Part shown: positions 37,701-51,417 of the stretch, piece by piece
Layout of the letters: every line of letters starts with the position of its first letter
How positions within the stretch are numbered: the stretch's first letter is position 1
Assembly: GCF_019649055.1 (NCBI RefSeq)
Contig: NW_026570223.1
Span: 3,534,001-3,598,000 of the forward strand
Length of the DNA stretch: 64,000 bases
Source: Paramacrobiotus metropolitanus
Taxonomy: Eukaryota; Tardigrada; Eutardigrada; Parachela; Macrobiotidae
Direction: 5' to 3'
Made by a program: the position numbers and the translations under genes
Notes under the pieces: generated by a model
Told to the model about the DNA's origin: nothing
What the model saw: the letters and a program-made list of their open reading frames with translations, nothing else
Databases searched by the model: none

Positions 37701-40700
37701 TCCGGCTTTGAATTTGAGTAAGCTCTCCATAGCTGGCATTTTCCTACAGCGTCGGATCGCAATAACGGGATTTAATTGTTCCGATCTAGTGATTATTACA
37801 TCACATCCATGACATGGCTGTCAGCTAATTCTTTATTTGTCCGCTGGACCAATCGACACCAGAATGTGTCCCTGCTGTCGCAGTGTTCTCCAGAACAAAT
37901 GCGCTGTACAAAAATTTCCATCCAGAAAGCTGAAGTCGGTTGGTTAGATGTAAGTACACTTTCCGTGAATGTTCATTCAAAAGGGGAATGTTGCACCGTA
38001 ACAATTGATTACGAATTGTACTTTTCTAAACAAAAATTACAATCGATGAGCAGTCGCCTATTTACACTACAAAATGTAGAAATAACCACAAGGACTAGTT
38101 TCGAGACAGCACAGCACTACAGCACAACTTTCGAGATGAATATTATGCAGCTAATCAACTTATGTTACTGGTATTGTTACGTATACCATTGTGTTGACGC
38201 TTGATGAAGGTTTTTTTCGTATTTTCGCAGGACAGTGAGCCGAAACCTGTAGACGCTGGACGTCAGTTTTTAATGATTTCACCCAATTTCCAAAATGCCG
38301 ACCCGCAAATGCACAGAACAATATGCACCTATAATGTGCCCATGCAGGCCGATGTGCGACCGTCATGTTTGACCTTTGATTACGATATTTTGAGTATTCT
38401 GGCTGTGCACAACACGTCCCCCCTAACACTGTTAGCGACATTGATTAATTAAAACACTTCGATGTTTTTTGGCGAGGCAGCATGAGACAACCAGGTTTAG
38501 AGTAAAATTATTTACCGCATTTTACAGGTACGTTTCCGCCACCTACGACCATCCAAGAAACCGGCACCTGCTGCAGATTATCGGCAACAATGCCACCTGC
38601 CTAACATGTCGGCTGCAGTCAAATTGTACATATTTCGAGGATATTAGCTTCAGTCCCGACAGTCAGGATCATTTCGTCTGGAATTGTCGTGGCCCCAATG
38701 CCCCTTATTCCCAAGTGTGGCGGCTGAATGACCTGCTGAACGCAACGGAAACCACGCTGCCGCTGGATGTGCTGAAATCCAATACAGCACTGCAGAATCG
38801 GCTTAATCGTCGGGCACTTCCACATCGGAAATATGTGGAATACGACATTCCTGCTGCGCCGCATGGACCAAGTATGAAACGTGTTAATTAAGTTTTTCTA
38901 AATGCTACAACAACTGTCTTCGTACCCACAATAATCTACTTTGAAAAACTTGGTAAATATACCAGCTTGTTAATAATAACACTGAGGTTGCATTTTCTCG
39001 TAGCATAATCTATTCACACTTATTCTACTTGTATTTTAATCACTCAAATTAGGCAAATTAATTGTTTTTTATGCAATGCCATCGATTTGAAAATTTAAGT
39101 CGGCACTTGATTTTTGTGCGCCATTAACGTTGTAAGATGGTATTTGTTGCGCTTGCCGATTTCCTGATTATACTAACTGATTTGCCTGCATTTCTACTGT
39201 TTTTATTTTATTTTATGCGGATGCATCTCTTATCACGTTGGCTCTTGCCGATCAAAATTAAAATATATAAATAATATAAACTGATTTTGTATTTTTATTG
39301 CTTGCCGAAATTATGTATGGGAATATCATTAATTGACAGAAGCCCAAGTGGAACTGCTCCTTCCGCCGCGACTTGTGGAGTATGCCGACAAGCGCTATCC
39401 ACTGCTGATCAAGGTGTATGCCGGACCTGGATCCCAGGAAGTCCATTCGCGTTACCGCATGGAGCTGGAAGAATTTCTGGCCAGTGCCCGTGATGTGGTG
39501 GTTGCTCGCATTGATGCGCGCGGGAGTGGATACCAAGGTCATCGCCTACAAGCGTCCGTGTATAAAAATCTGGGTGTCGATGAAGTTAAAGATCAGCTAG
39601 AAATTATCAAAAAAGTTCTAGAGCAGTTTAGCTACCTGGATCCATCCCGGGTCGGGATATGGGGATGGGTAAGATATGTGTTGCGCATAGTGCCATAACT
39701 AGGTGTTGTATAATTATACGAATGCACCCCAATGAAACTGATTAAATTTTGTTGAATGTAGTCTTACGGAGGTTATGCAAGCGCACGAGCAGTGCTTTTC
39801 GACAACGTGCAATTACTGAAATGCGTAGCGTCAGTGGCTCCTGTGACCGACTGGAGGTTTTATGGTAAGGGAATAAGGATATCACGCTAAATATTACAGC
39901 TACTTGTTCACGGCACTTAAATAAGATTACTTAATTGTGATCCTTCAGTAGAGCGGTATTTTATAAGGTTTTCTTTAAATGCAAATTAAAAACATTAGGT
40001 TATTAATAACATTAATTTTCAAATAACATTAGATTATTATATATATCTACTCATATCGCTGGGTAAAATAAAGAAATTTACATGTACAGCCATGAGTTTT
40101 TTTCTTCAAGTGTGCAGTCACGTTATTATTAATTTGCAGATACCGCTTATACTGAGCGCTACATGGGACTTCCGGCCGAGAACAAGCATGGTTACGACAA
40201 ATCCAATTTAATGTCTGCTAATTTTGACACGTTGTACTGGCACTTTGGCAGAACGTCCTTCCTGCTAGTCCATGGAACTGCCGATGGTAATGTAAAACGG
40301 TTAATTTTTCTGCACTATGTGCTACTAACTGTTAAAGCATTATTAATTATTCTCATTAGCCTAATCAGATGTACCCCGTATTAATGAGTGGCTATTTCTG
40401 TTGCAGATAATGTGCACTTTCAGCAAGCCGCCCAGTTCTCTAAAGCCTTAATGAAATCCGACGTGCTTTTCAAAACACAGGTAATTATACCAGTAAATAA
40501 ACTGCTATGCTTCTGTTACGTATTCCTGCTTTAGTGCACATTTTATTCGGAGTGTTTAAATGTTTGCACTTTGCATGCTCAGGTGTATCCAGACGAAGAC
40601 CATGGAATAAGAAAACTACGGTCCCATTTGTACCACACGCTGGTTGACCACTTTTTAACTTGCTTCGGTGACGGAATGTCGCACGAAAAAAGTGATGAAT

Positions 40701-40702
40701 GA
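34731..40702 (+). CDS. DPP4: DPP4-type dipeptidyl peptidase, type II membrane protein
   Basis: Sixteen exons sum to 828 codons with every phase consistent: 34731-34896, 34981-35079, 35598-35686, 35775-35852, 36362-36511, 36624-36765, 37206-37372, 37599-37717, 37790-37949, 38231-38430, 38528-38871, 39340-39668, 39762-39864, 40140-40286, 40407-40480, 40583-40702. It is a family S9B peptidase removing Xaa-Pro dipeptides outside the cell. A short basic cytoplasmic tail leads to one membrane helix (about 31-54), then a beta-propeller and an alpha/beta-hydrolase domain. The Glu-Glu motif holding the substrate amino end is present (PDWLYEEEIL, about 241-243). The catalytic triad is complete: Ser about 682 in GWSYGGY, Asp about 764 in HGTADD, His about 796 in DEDHGI, with spacing close to human DPP4. 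It is thus an active enzyme type, not an inactive DPP6/DPP10 type. The tenth exon's donor (GTTAGC) is the weakest junction. Confidence 0.93.
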
Positions 40703-40978
40703 CTTAATCAAAACGTCTTGAAAGAACCGGAAGCACGAAACTGCCACACACGCCCCTGTGCATGGCCAATTATCCATAATTAGGCTTCCATATTTTTTGT
40801 TACGAGTACGGATTGTTGATGCCCGATCTGTCGATATTGGGTTGGCTTGCAAATTATCTGTGATTCTTTCTTGGTATTTGACGTACAGTATGTAATAATG
40901 GATAGTGCAGCTACCATGTCCTTCATTTCAAAAAGAACAATGTTTGTTAGTAAAGAAATTATTATACTGTAGTAAAAG

Positions 40979-40984
40979 AATAAA
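40979..40984 (+). terminator. Candidate poly(A) signal, DPP4-like gene
   Basis: AATAAA about 280 nt after the stop codon at 40702, in the right orientation, with no nearer copy noticed. Confidence 0.45.
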
Positions 40985-41172
40985 GGACAAACGAAATATG
41001 CATTTTTCCAGTCTGTTCCTTAACTTTACTTTAATTCAATCTCAAAATCCTGTTACTTTTCGAAGTGAACTTCATACAGATACAGCGACTTTGTACATCC
41101 CCAAAAACATAACTGCGCAACCAGCGTACTCATCCTCTACGGCACTTCAACTGAACACACATAATAAAATGT

Positions 41173-41178
41173 TTTATT
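41173..41178 (-). terminator. Candidate poly(A) signal, NDUFV2
   Basis: AATAAA on the minus strand about 50 nt downstream of the NDUFV2 stop codon, a typical distance for a short 3' UTR. Confidence 0.55.
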
Positions 41179-41227
41179 TCCATCGAAATGTAATAATTAC
41201 TAGAGTTCTCTAGTGAAAAACGTCTCA

Positions 41228-43062
<1,835 letters not shown>

Positions 43063-43899
43063 GGTGGCGTTTTGCAGCTTTTTCCTACGTATCCCAATCA
43101 GCAGTCGTTTTCGCAATATTTTTCAGATCAGTTCTAACAGAACAAGAACGCTCCAAACACCGTGAAAGCGTAAAGAGTATTCTACCTTCGCAAAAACAAA
43201 GACCTTCGCTTGTCAGGTGAAGACATGCAATGTGCACGGAAATGCGCCAATGTTAAAAAAAGTAGAAAAGGGAAAATCAAAAATTGAACAGCCATCCAGG
43301 GGAAACATATCCTCTTTTTGACTTTTCCAAAACATTTCAAGACGGACGGCACGACAGGGATTTACTGTGTGAGTATGATTTCGAAACCATTTCGTATAAC
43401 GCGCTCCAAGCACAAGCAATAAGATCCACATTTCAGTCGCAAAAACGGCAAAATGAAAAATTGAATTTCATAGAAAACTTTTGAATTTGAATTCGTTTCG
43501 AGAAAACTGCTATAACAAATGAGGATTAGTTTGACCGGAAAAAATTAATGCGACTGTTGCGATAATTGGATCGTCAAAAGCCGCCAGAATCTTTAAACGT
43601 ACCAGATTTCAAAAGCGCACTTTTACCACGTCCCTGTATTCTGTAATTTGGTTTCAGCTTAAAATTGGTGGGTTGGTATTTCCGAGCCTTACCACAGAAC
43701 TGCATCAGTGAGCGGGCTGAAGGTCCGGACCAGTCCTGTAGGCCACCAATTACACCTATAATACGTACGTACGTCAAAGCGATTTTATGCGGCTCGGAAA
43801 TTTGCGATCATAGAAATTTTGAGGGATCGTGGAAGTTCTTCGTGGTTTCTGGCCTCTTTAGATCATCTAGTTCATCAGTGCTTTCCTGATTTATCGAAA
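43063..43899. promoter_or_regulatory. Divergent promoter region, NDUFV2 and RPS24
   Basis: The two start codons face away from each other across 837 bp, so both promoters must lie here. No TATA box is evident. A pyrimidine tract CCTCTTT at 43853-43859 and another, CTTTCC, near 43881 are candidates for the 5'-terminal oligopyrimidine start expected of a ribosomal protein mRNA. Confidence 0.55.
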
Positions 43900-44909
43900 A
43901 TGGTAAGAACGATATCATGTTTAAGGTTTTCAGGACTGACTGTCTACCATTCTGTTTTCATCTGCAGTCCGCGGACGATTCCTCAGTTACGATTCGGACC
44001 AGGCATTTTATGACGAACCGCCTGCTCAGAAGGAAACAAATGGTAACAAATGGAGAGCCAATGCTGACTACAGTGGCCGGGATTGTAAGGAAAATATTTG
44101 TGTACAGATTGTAGATATTATCCATCCTGGCCGATCCACCCTGAAGCGTAATGAAGTGAGAGAAAAGGTGGCCCGTTTGTACAAAACCACTCCAGATACC
44201 GTTGTGGCATTTGGATTCCGTACGCAGTTTGGTGGCGGTCGTACCAAAGGATTCGCCCTGGTCTACGATTCAGTTGATTCCGCCAAGAAATTCGAACCCA
44301 AATACAGATTAGTTAGGGTAAGTGCGACTATGCAAGAGTATTATGTGTACGAGGATCCGTGTGGCACGCTCAGATTCGGAGTTCACTTTTCAATAACAAA
44401 TTTCTTTAGTCTTTTTCGGGCACTTTTAACTTCTTCTTTATGTGTTGCTGCTCTGGCAATTTTTTTCTTGACTATAATGCTGACGGCTTTATTTTTAACT
44501 TTCTTATATGGAGCTGCAGATGGATTGCTTATAACCTTATTGGAAAAAAGTGTTTTTCTGGTAGAAAGCTTTCTTGAGAACGCTCGTTAGTCTTTAAGCG
44601 GTTAATGATTATGAATGGTGTCTTTCACGTAGCGCAGAATTCTTCGTGTTAAAGTATCGTTGTATCTTTCTTTTTAGATGGGTCTCGCCGAAAAAGCAAC
44701 AAAGGCTGGTCGTAAGCAGCGCAAGGAAAAGAAGAACCGTATGAAGAAAGTCCGTGGTACCAAGAAATCACAAGTTGGCGCTGGAAAGAAAAAGGTAAAA
44801 ATGTGTTCTTAATACAAAACTTACTATGGATTGTGGAGGATCCGTGCATATTGTACTGTGGCATTAATATTACCTGCTAATACTGTATGTTTTCTTTCTT
44901 TTGCAGTAA
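43900..44909 (+). CDS. RPS24: 40S ribosomal protein eS24
   Basis: Component of the small ribosomal subunit. Five exons: 43900-43902 (ATG only), 43968-44042, 44108-44317, 44678-44794, and 44907-44909 (stop codon only), giving 135 residues. The protein reads [80 protein letters not shown] and a Lys/Arg-rich tail ([19 protein letters not shown]), as in animal eS24. An exon carrying only the initiator Met and tiny terminal exons are also found in vertebrate RPS24, where the 3' microexons are alternatively spliced. The last intron separates the final Lys codon from TAA; if it were retained, translation would add Val-Lys-Met-Cys-Ser and stop. Intron 3 (44318-44677) stays open in frame for about 90 codons. 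AATAAA follows at 44993. Confidence 0.97.
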
Positions 44910-44992
44910 ACGATTGGATCTTTATATTTTTATGATGTTTCCGCGGAATCTGTTGTCATCGTTATAATTATGTCGAATCCTTAGAAAATGCG

Positions 44993-44998
44993 AATAAA
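44993..44998 (+). terminator. Poly(A) signal of RPS24
   Basis: AATAAA 84 nt after the stop codon, followed by an A-rich run, giving the short 3' UTR usual for ribosomal protein mRNAs. Confidence 0.65.
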
Positions 44999-46014
44999 AA
45001 AAATCCAGCTTGAGACTACGTTGTTCGGGTTTCACCCGCGTTAATGCAGGCAGTCAACAGTTTTCATTCGGCCATGAAACCTACTCAGTAGTGCACCTGC
45101 TATCTGACACCGGTGCTCCAGACCTTGTCGTAGCTGCAGTCCTTTCTGGACAACGCGTTATGCTAGTTGGTATTAGTACCAACTAAACGCTGTTCTACAC
45201 GTCGTTCTTGCTCCTGCTAGGTCCGTTGAATAATACGAAAACACCAGGCAAAATGGTTTGAAAATGCGGGAAAAATAGAAGTATTGAAAATTAACGGAAA
45301 AGCAAGAGTTTACAGCATATGTAAGCATTAAGCAGAGTTCGCAGTCATCAGTAGATAATAAATCCGGAGCCAACACTTGTGTGCACCTAATAGGTGCACA
45401 CACCTAATAGGTGCACACCAATAGGTGCCACCTATTGGTAGGATTGTGCCCGCATCATCATTGTGGCTATTGAGTGAGTTGTTTCGGAGATGTTTTCCTT
45501 TGATAGAGAACGATGGAACCGACACGTAAAATGGAATACCCAACAAAACAGTAAATTACCTATGATCTTATGTAAAACAACCCATGGAAATCATCAATCT
45601 TTTGTGTGGATATGTTACCACTGTCCACAACCCACAGAAACGTGCTGCTAAATAGGACTACCGTCTGGTATATGATCTGCAACCAATAACTGCAAAATAT
45701 TTATTGCCAAAGAAGAACTTAAAACATGTAAAAAATAAGACAAAACGGCACACACCGCCGTATCCTTCCCAATTCAGGAAGAGGAAGAACTAAAAAGCTG
45801 CAAACCTTAACAGGAAAAATTATAAACATATAAATATTTTTAGAGCTGCAAAACAATCCCAAAATTAACATGGAAAAAAACGGATTGCAACAGCTGCTCG
45901 GACTGAATCGAACATTTTAAAAAATTAGAATTCTGTCCAGGGCATTTCTCTGCCGCAAAACAAGGCACCTCGCCGCTTGGAAAGAATCAAAAATTACACA
46001 ATAAATCTGAAAGC
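44999..46014. other. Spacer with inverted-repeat cluster, RPS24 to Par-6
   Basis: No gene is seen. It contains the 3' UTR of Par-6 on the minus strand, with a possible AATAAA at 45700-45705 (-), a hairpin at 45164-45185 (9-nt arms TAGTTGGTA/TACCAACTA around TTAG), and the CACCTAATAGGTG repeat cluster at 45379-45439. Confidence 0.5.
45379..45439. repeat. CACCTAATAGGTGCACA palindromic tandem cluster
   Basis: The unit CACCTAATAGGTGCACA, itself nearly palindromic, occurs twice in tandem, followed by a diverged copy that forms a perfect inverted repeat at 45417-45439 (11-nt arms ACCAATAGGTG and CACCTATTGGT around one C). No coding function; possibly an expanded transposon end or a slippage product. 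Confidence 0.8.
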
Positions 46015-49000
46015 TCAGAGAGTAAACACCTGCTCCGTCCCGTGTATAATCCCATTATTGTTCTTCCCATCCAGAACAATTTTCGTCACATGCTGCGCTG
46101 GACGCGGTTTGAGCTTCTTATCTGATCCCCGGTGCGCATTGGCCGAGGCCACCCGATCACTTCCCGTCCCGGAACTCCCACTGGCGTTGTGGCTCAATCC
46201 CACCGTGAGATCGCGGATTTCATCCACTTCATCGTCGTCTGTATTGTAGGATGTATTGGACGGATAGGACGATGTCGAAGCGGCTGACGCCGACATCTGC
46301 GATGACCGCTGGGGACCGTTGCGTGTCGCCGGCGAATTATAGGATTTCGATTGAGCATCACTTAGCACGTCGGAATTGGATGGGGATTTGTTGGTGGTGC
46401 GGAGTTGCAGATTGGCCGGCTTCACCGTGACGATCAGGTTACTGCTGTTGGCTATCATCATATCGGTTACTTGGTCGAGTGTCTTGTTGGCCACCTCGAT
46501 ACCGTTCACTTCGATCACTTCATCGTTGACCGATAGTAAGCCCGTGCTTTCGGCTAAACCGCCCGGTACCAATCGAGAGATAAAAATGCCCGGAATCTTC
46601 TCCAGACCATTGTGTGTCATACGGATGCTGGTACCATCCCGAATATAAAATCCTATAATAAAACCCCAATAACTATCAAAATTCAAAACGAATAATTTTG
46701 TCACAAATACAAAACATTTTGCGGCAGTATTAACTACTGCACTTCGAAGTCTGAACGGCAATGATGGCAGTTAATCGTGCCTAATGCAAATGCTGAATTA
46801 CCAAAAAAATATTTATCAGTCTTCATTTTTGCTGCTCGTGCCGCTTCCTTCACCAACATTTAAAACGTTTTTCAAGTATGAGTACAATGCTAAATCTGTG
46901 AGCGCTAATGCTAAATTCAATATCAAGTTTTATACATATCATTCAAACATAATTCGAGTGTCAACCAAGCCAAGTCTCAATTCGGTTTATGTTGAATGAA
47001 ATAAAAGTCCGATTTACACAACAATTAATTATGTATTCAAAGTGCACAAACACAGTCAAGGCGGTAGATTTACGATATCAACGCCCATCTACTGCTCGGC
47101 GTTTTTGTCAAAAACACCACAGAGAAGTCAACCTATCGTTATTCTAATAAGACCCTCAATACCTACCAAGTGGCCTGTCGGAGCCATGCTTGAGAAGCCG
47201 TACGCGACGGTGTGTTTGCGGGAGGATATCAACGTCGATTATGGCGGAAACTTGCCTGCAAAGCATCCAAATTGTCAACAACTTCAATTCTTGTGGTTGC
47301 TAACATAACCGAATACTTCAGACCAAGAGGTTACACAATAAGCGGAGCAGCCAGAATGTGCTGGAAAAATAAATGCCAGAACTGTTTCGGTAATACCGCT
47401 CACTCACCTAAAATCTTCGGGCATACCAATCTTCAGCAAAGGACCCTTTGCTTTATTGGCGGAATTCGAGCTCAAGGGCGCAAGAATGAGACTCTTCCCC
47501 TTTTCCTTCCGTCGGTTAATGGTACTGTAACCGATCAGTTCACTCCAGTTTTCATCTGTAAAATCATAAATAAAATGAAACTATGCTGCTTTTATTTTCT
47601 GTGACCTACATGTGATCTAACATGTATATAACTCGGCAAGTAGCAAAAATTACATTAAATCCCTATTACTATCGTTTACAAATTCGATTTTCTTTCTGGA
47701 GTTTTGCGGCGCTTTTGTGCTCCAAGATTAAAAGCAGCGACTATTTTAGTTATCGAAAACGAAGGCGCAAACGATACACCGTCAGTCCACCACTAAACGT
47801 ATGAATCGATGGTTATTGCTGCTTGCGAGACAGGTAAATGATTGTTTACTCATATCGAAGACCTTGATACTGCATTTCGTCAGTAACCCAACATATGCGT
47901 TCTGCATGTAGGAGTAGAACATATAAGGTAATTTATTACCGCGATCCCACGCAAATCTAGAAAATTACGTTACGAATACTTGATCTGCCAGGTTAGCCAC
48001 ACTTTATTCGGCGTCGGATGGTCAAAAGATTAGAAGGTGTATGCGTGCACAGTGTAATATTTATGAGCAGGTGAGCAATGCTGGCGCTATGAAATATGAA
48101 TATCTGTCACCTGAGCCTGAATCACGGCGACCAGAGCGAACAAAAGCCAAACACACTGTGGGCCAGTTTAAGCTAATAATTCAAATTAAACAAACATACC
48201 TTTACGATTTCATGCTCTGAACCCTCAGCCAAAGTTCAGTTAAATAGGGTCAAGCCAATTAAATCATTTGCGGTAAGCCCCACATTTTGGTACCATGTAC
48301 CAAAGAAGTATCGAAATCTCAAACGACCCAGTTCAAATTCAAAATATGTTATTGCACAGGAAAAGAAGCTTGTTTAGTATTGCATTCGACCGGAAAAATA
48401 ACCGGTACAGAATCTTTTACGAATTGTGAGGCGAAATACATTAGCTGGCGAACAAATTTGGCATCATTATTTCATTACCAAAGAAGTTCGCGCTGCTCCG
48501 ATTTTTGTTTGTAAAATTTCCCAAGCAGTACGTTGTCAGCGAACTGTTCGGAGTAGGAGAATTTCTGTATGAAAAAGCCACTACGGTGTGCTTACTTCAA
48601 TTCAAACGGCAGTTCTGAATTACAGCAGGTCTAGGCTGTTCGTGCAAAAAAATTTTCCGGCCACGAAGCATTCTTAAAATAAAAAATGAATATCCTCAAT
48701 TGCATTACTTTTGCATATTTAAAGATGTCAACCTAAAACATGTTTCAGCTTTTAGCTACAACTTATTCAATAACATAAACATTACAATATTTGTTATTAT
48801 TCCAATAATATCGTACATAAAAACCACAGACAGACATTCTTAACTGTAACTACCTTGGCCCACCGACGGCACATGTCAGCACGGTCGATCTGGCGCAATT
48901 TTAAAATTATTTAATTGTGGGCATAATTTATGATTACACTCAGAACGAGAAGCAAAAAGAAACAGCACGAAAAATAAGAAAATATGAAAAGATCCTAAAT

Positions 49001-51417
49001 AAGCATTTATGAATTTCTGACAGTAAAACAGACAATTTCAATAAACATTATTCACGAAGTTTACAACACATCTGTCAAAAATCAAAATACCTGTTGCATA
49101 AACCTACGATTTCCACTGTAGGATCGCTGCCACCATGCAAACCTTCAGAACTATGAGCACATTATGTACGAGCAGAATAAGCCACAAGTACGAATAATTC
49201 ACCAAACCTTATTATCGTGGTTCTGAAAAGTAATTACTCAGATTAACATTTAGCTGGTATTACGTATATTTCGGTGACTTCAGTCAGTGAGAGCCTCTAG
49301 AAATAAGTGCACGATGCAAAAATAACTTCTAACAACACACGTGCGTCTAAACATCAGGAATCATATTCCCAATCATACACTGTCATACTTGTATTTATTA
49401 CACAACCCTGGTAAAATTCTTGCAAGGTAATGAAATGGGGATCACAACAGTAATTTTAAAAATTTTAGTGGGATTCCTGGTATTCCAAATTCTACTATGT
49501 TACGAATTGTCAATTCTGGGTGAGCCTGAAGCAGTAAATAACAATGGCATTCCAGCTTGTTTTAGTAGATACATCCGTTGCTCATCGTATTAAACTGTCT
49601 TTAGCGACTGCTCATCATAATTAAGCTTTCTACCTCGGGGGATAAATTCAGTTACACTTTGGAATAAGAAATACGCCAAAGAATAATGCGACAGCTAATA
49701 ACTTCGGATCGTGTGTGATTTGATTTACACGATAACAAGCCTGGGAATATCCGAAATGCGGCATTACGACGACCATATATAAAAATAGCTGAAAAAGCTT
49801 ATTTCCTAAAAAGCAAAAATTTTTAAAACGAACAAAGTAAGGGTTATCAATGTCAATAATAACGCGCCATTATTTATTTAGCAAAATTATTTATAAAATT
49901 TTAAAGTCTGTCAAAATTTATTAATGTTCACAAAGATAAAAGCATTTGTCAATGAGTCATGCCGATGAAAGCAGTTTATGCCTAAAACGATAAAAGACAG
50001 CTTGTTTCCATAATGCCGAAAGTCGTAAAAAACGACTAACCGTGCTAAATTAATTCATACTAAAATAAACAGAAAATGCTCAGCGTGCGAGGCACATACC
50101 AGTTTGTTTCGGCATCATACTGGAATGTAAAGCGCAAAAGAAAATGCATCATCAGAAGCATTATAAATTAAACTGCATACCGTACTTTACAAAGCCTGAG
50201 CAATCGGCCACGTTTTTTCCTTTTTGGAATGGTACGAATTGCGCTATCAAACAGGCTAACTGATAAGAAGGACGGCATTGTTGGCTGTGTGAGAAACACA
50301 GGCGCACAATAAATACAATTTTCAGGGAAAAACATGAGTTAATCATGCGCCGAGTCACAGCATAAATTAGTTGGTGCGCGGCTAATCTCTGAAACGCCAC
50401 CAACAGAGCGCCGTTTCCGGATAACACACACCGCACTACATGCAAGCAGACACGAAATTCCGACTGTCGCCGTAAATACGATAAACTTTCCATCATCTAC
50501 CACCAATCCGCCTAAATACCTAACCAAACGCTAAACGGTCAATCCGGACTTATCAAGCATGTTCGCAGCAGTCATGTTCAACATTTCCACCAACTACGAG
50601 CTTCTGACAAATGCAAATATAAAACGGACAAGAACAACACTCCAAAATCAACAACCGAATGTCGCAATGTCTTGCAGCATCAAGACAGAAAAAACGCCAG
50701 ACTAAATAAAAACTGTTTTACAAAGTAACCACCACAATTTGCACAGGAAGCACGCTGCCATATTAGAAAAGCATCTCTTTTTAACAATTTCGCGAAACCG
50801 TCTACTTCTGGTCGAGGCACAACTGTGCAAAATTCTTGAAATATTACAAGGCAAAAAAATTGTCGTAAAACAACCCAGAATGAATAAAACATATACCAAA
50901 ATAAGAACACTCGGGTTATGCAAATAGAAAGCGATTTTCGATATCTGTGTTTTGGCTTACCTTTTCGCTGTACAAAAATCCTTAATATACTCTGAGTCCG
51001 TGTGGTTGAAAGCGCTTTAGCGAAATTGTCATTATTATTGATGGGCAATAAATCGCCTTCTTTATCCGTATAAAACACCACAAAAGGAACATGTGACAGT
51101 CCGTGAAGAGCTTCCAAACTTTTGTGGAAATCCTCAAAGTTATTCACCAGTAGGCGATTCAAGGAGAATCTTCGAAATTCCGCATCAAACTGCAACAGAA
51201 ACAGCATAAGAGAGGTTTTACAAAACCTCAGATAATTAAATAAGAAAAACAGAAATAAGATCTTATCCAGTTATACATTATGCGTCACATAGTGCCTGCA
51301 AACGGCAAATACATAACTCATGCTGCTAAACTATTCACAGCGACAACCTACTTTGCTTTTGATTTCGACCAAATTGGCGCCAGTTTGGCTGTTGAAGTCC
51401 TTTCCCTTTTTCGACAT
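46015..51417 (-). CDS. PARD6: Partitioning-defective 6 (Par-6) polarity protein
   Basis: Scaffold that joins aPKC and Cdc42-GTP in the Par complex controlling cell polarity. Five exons in phase give 389 residues: 51417-51352, 51189-50961, 47555-47408, 47255-47167, 46652-46015. Exon 1 ([20 protein letters not shown]) leads straight into the PB1 domain of exon 2 ([35 protein letters not shown]; about residues 20-98), which binds aPKC. Exons 3-4 carry the semi-CRIB ([20 protein letters not shown]), which binds Cdc42. The PDZ domain follows ([53 protein letters not shown]; about 160-262). A Ser/Asn-rich tail ends EQVFTL, resembling the C-terminal Thr-Leu of other Par-6 proteins. Intron 2 is 3.4 kb (50960-47556), the longest in any gene here. 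The tiny first exon was found by its VEIKSK end matching the family and its good donor. Confidence 0.96.
47556..50960 (-). other. Long second intron of Par-6
   Basis: 3.4 kb between the PB1 and semi-CRIB exons. I see no internal gene or exon. Frames such as 50161-50496 lack family features. Its length is unusual against the short introns in the window and it may hold regulatory sequence. Confidence 0.6.

Larger units (their letters stand above)
40703..41227. other. Convergent 3' spacer with poly(A) signals
   Basis: Lies between the stop codons of the DPP4-like gene and NDUFV2. It holds one AATAAA on each strand, at 40979-40984 (+) and 41173-41178 (-), and no gene. Confidence 0.6.
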
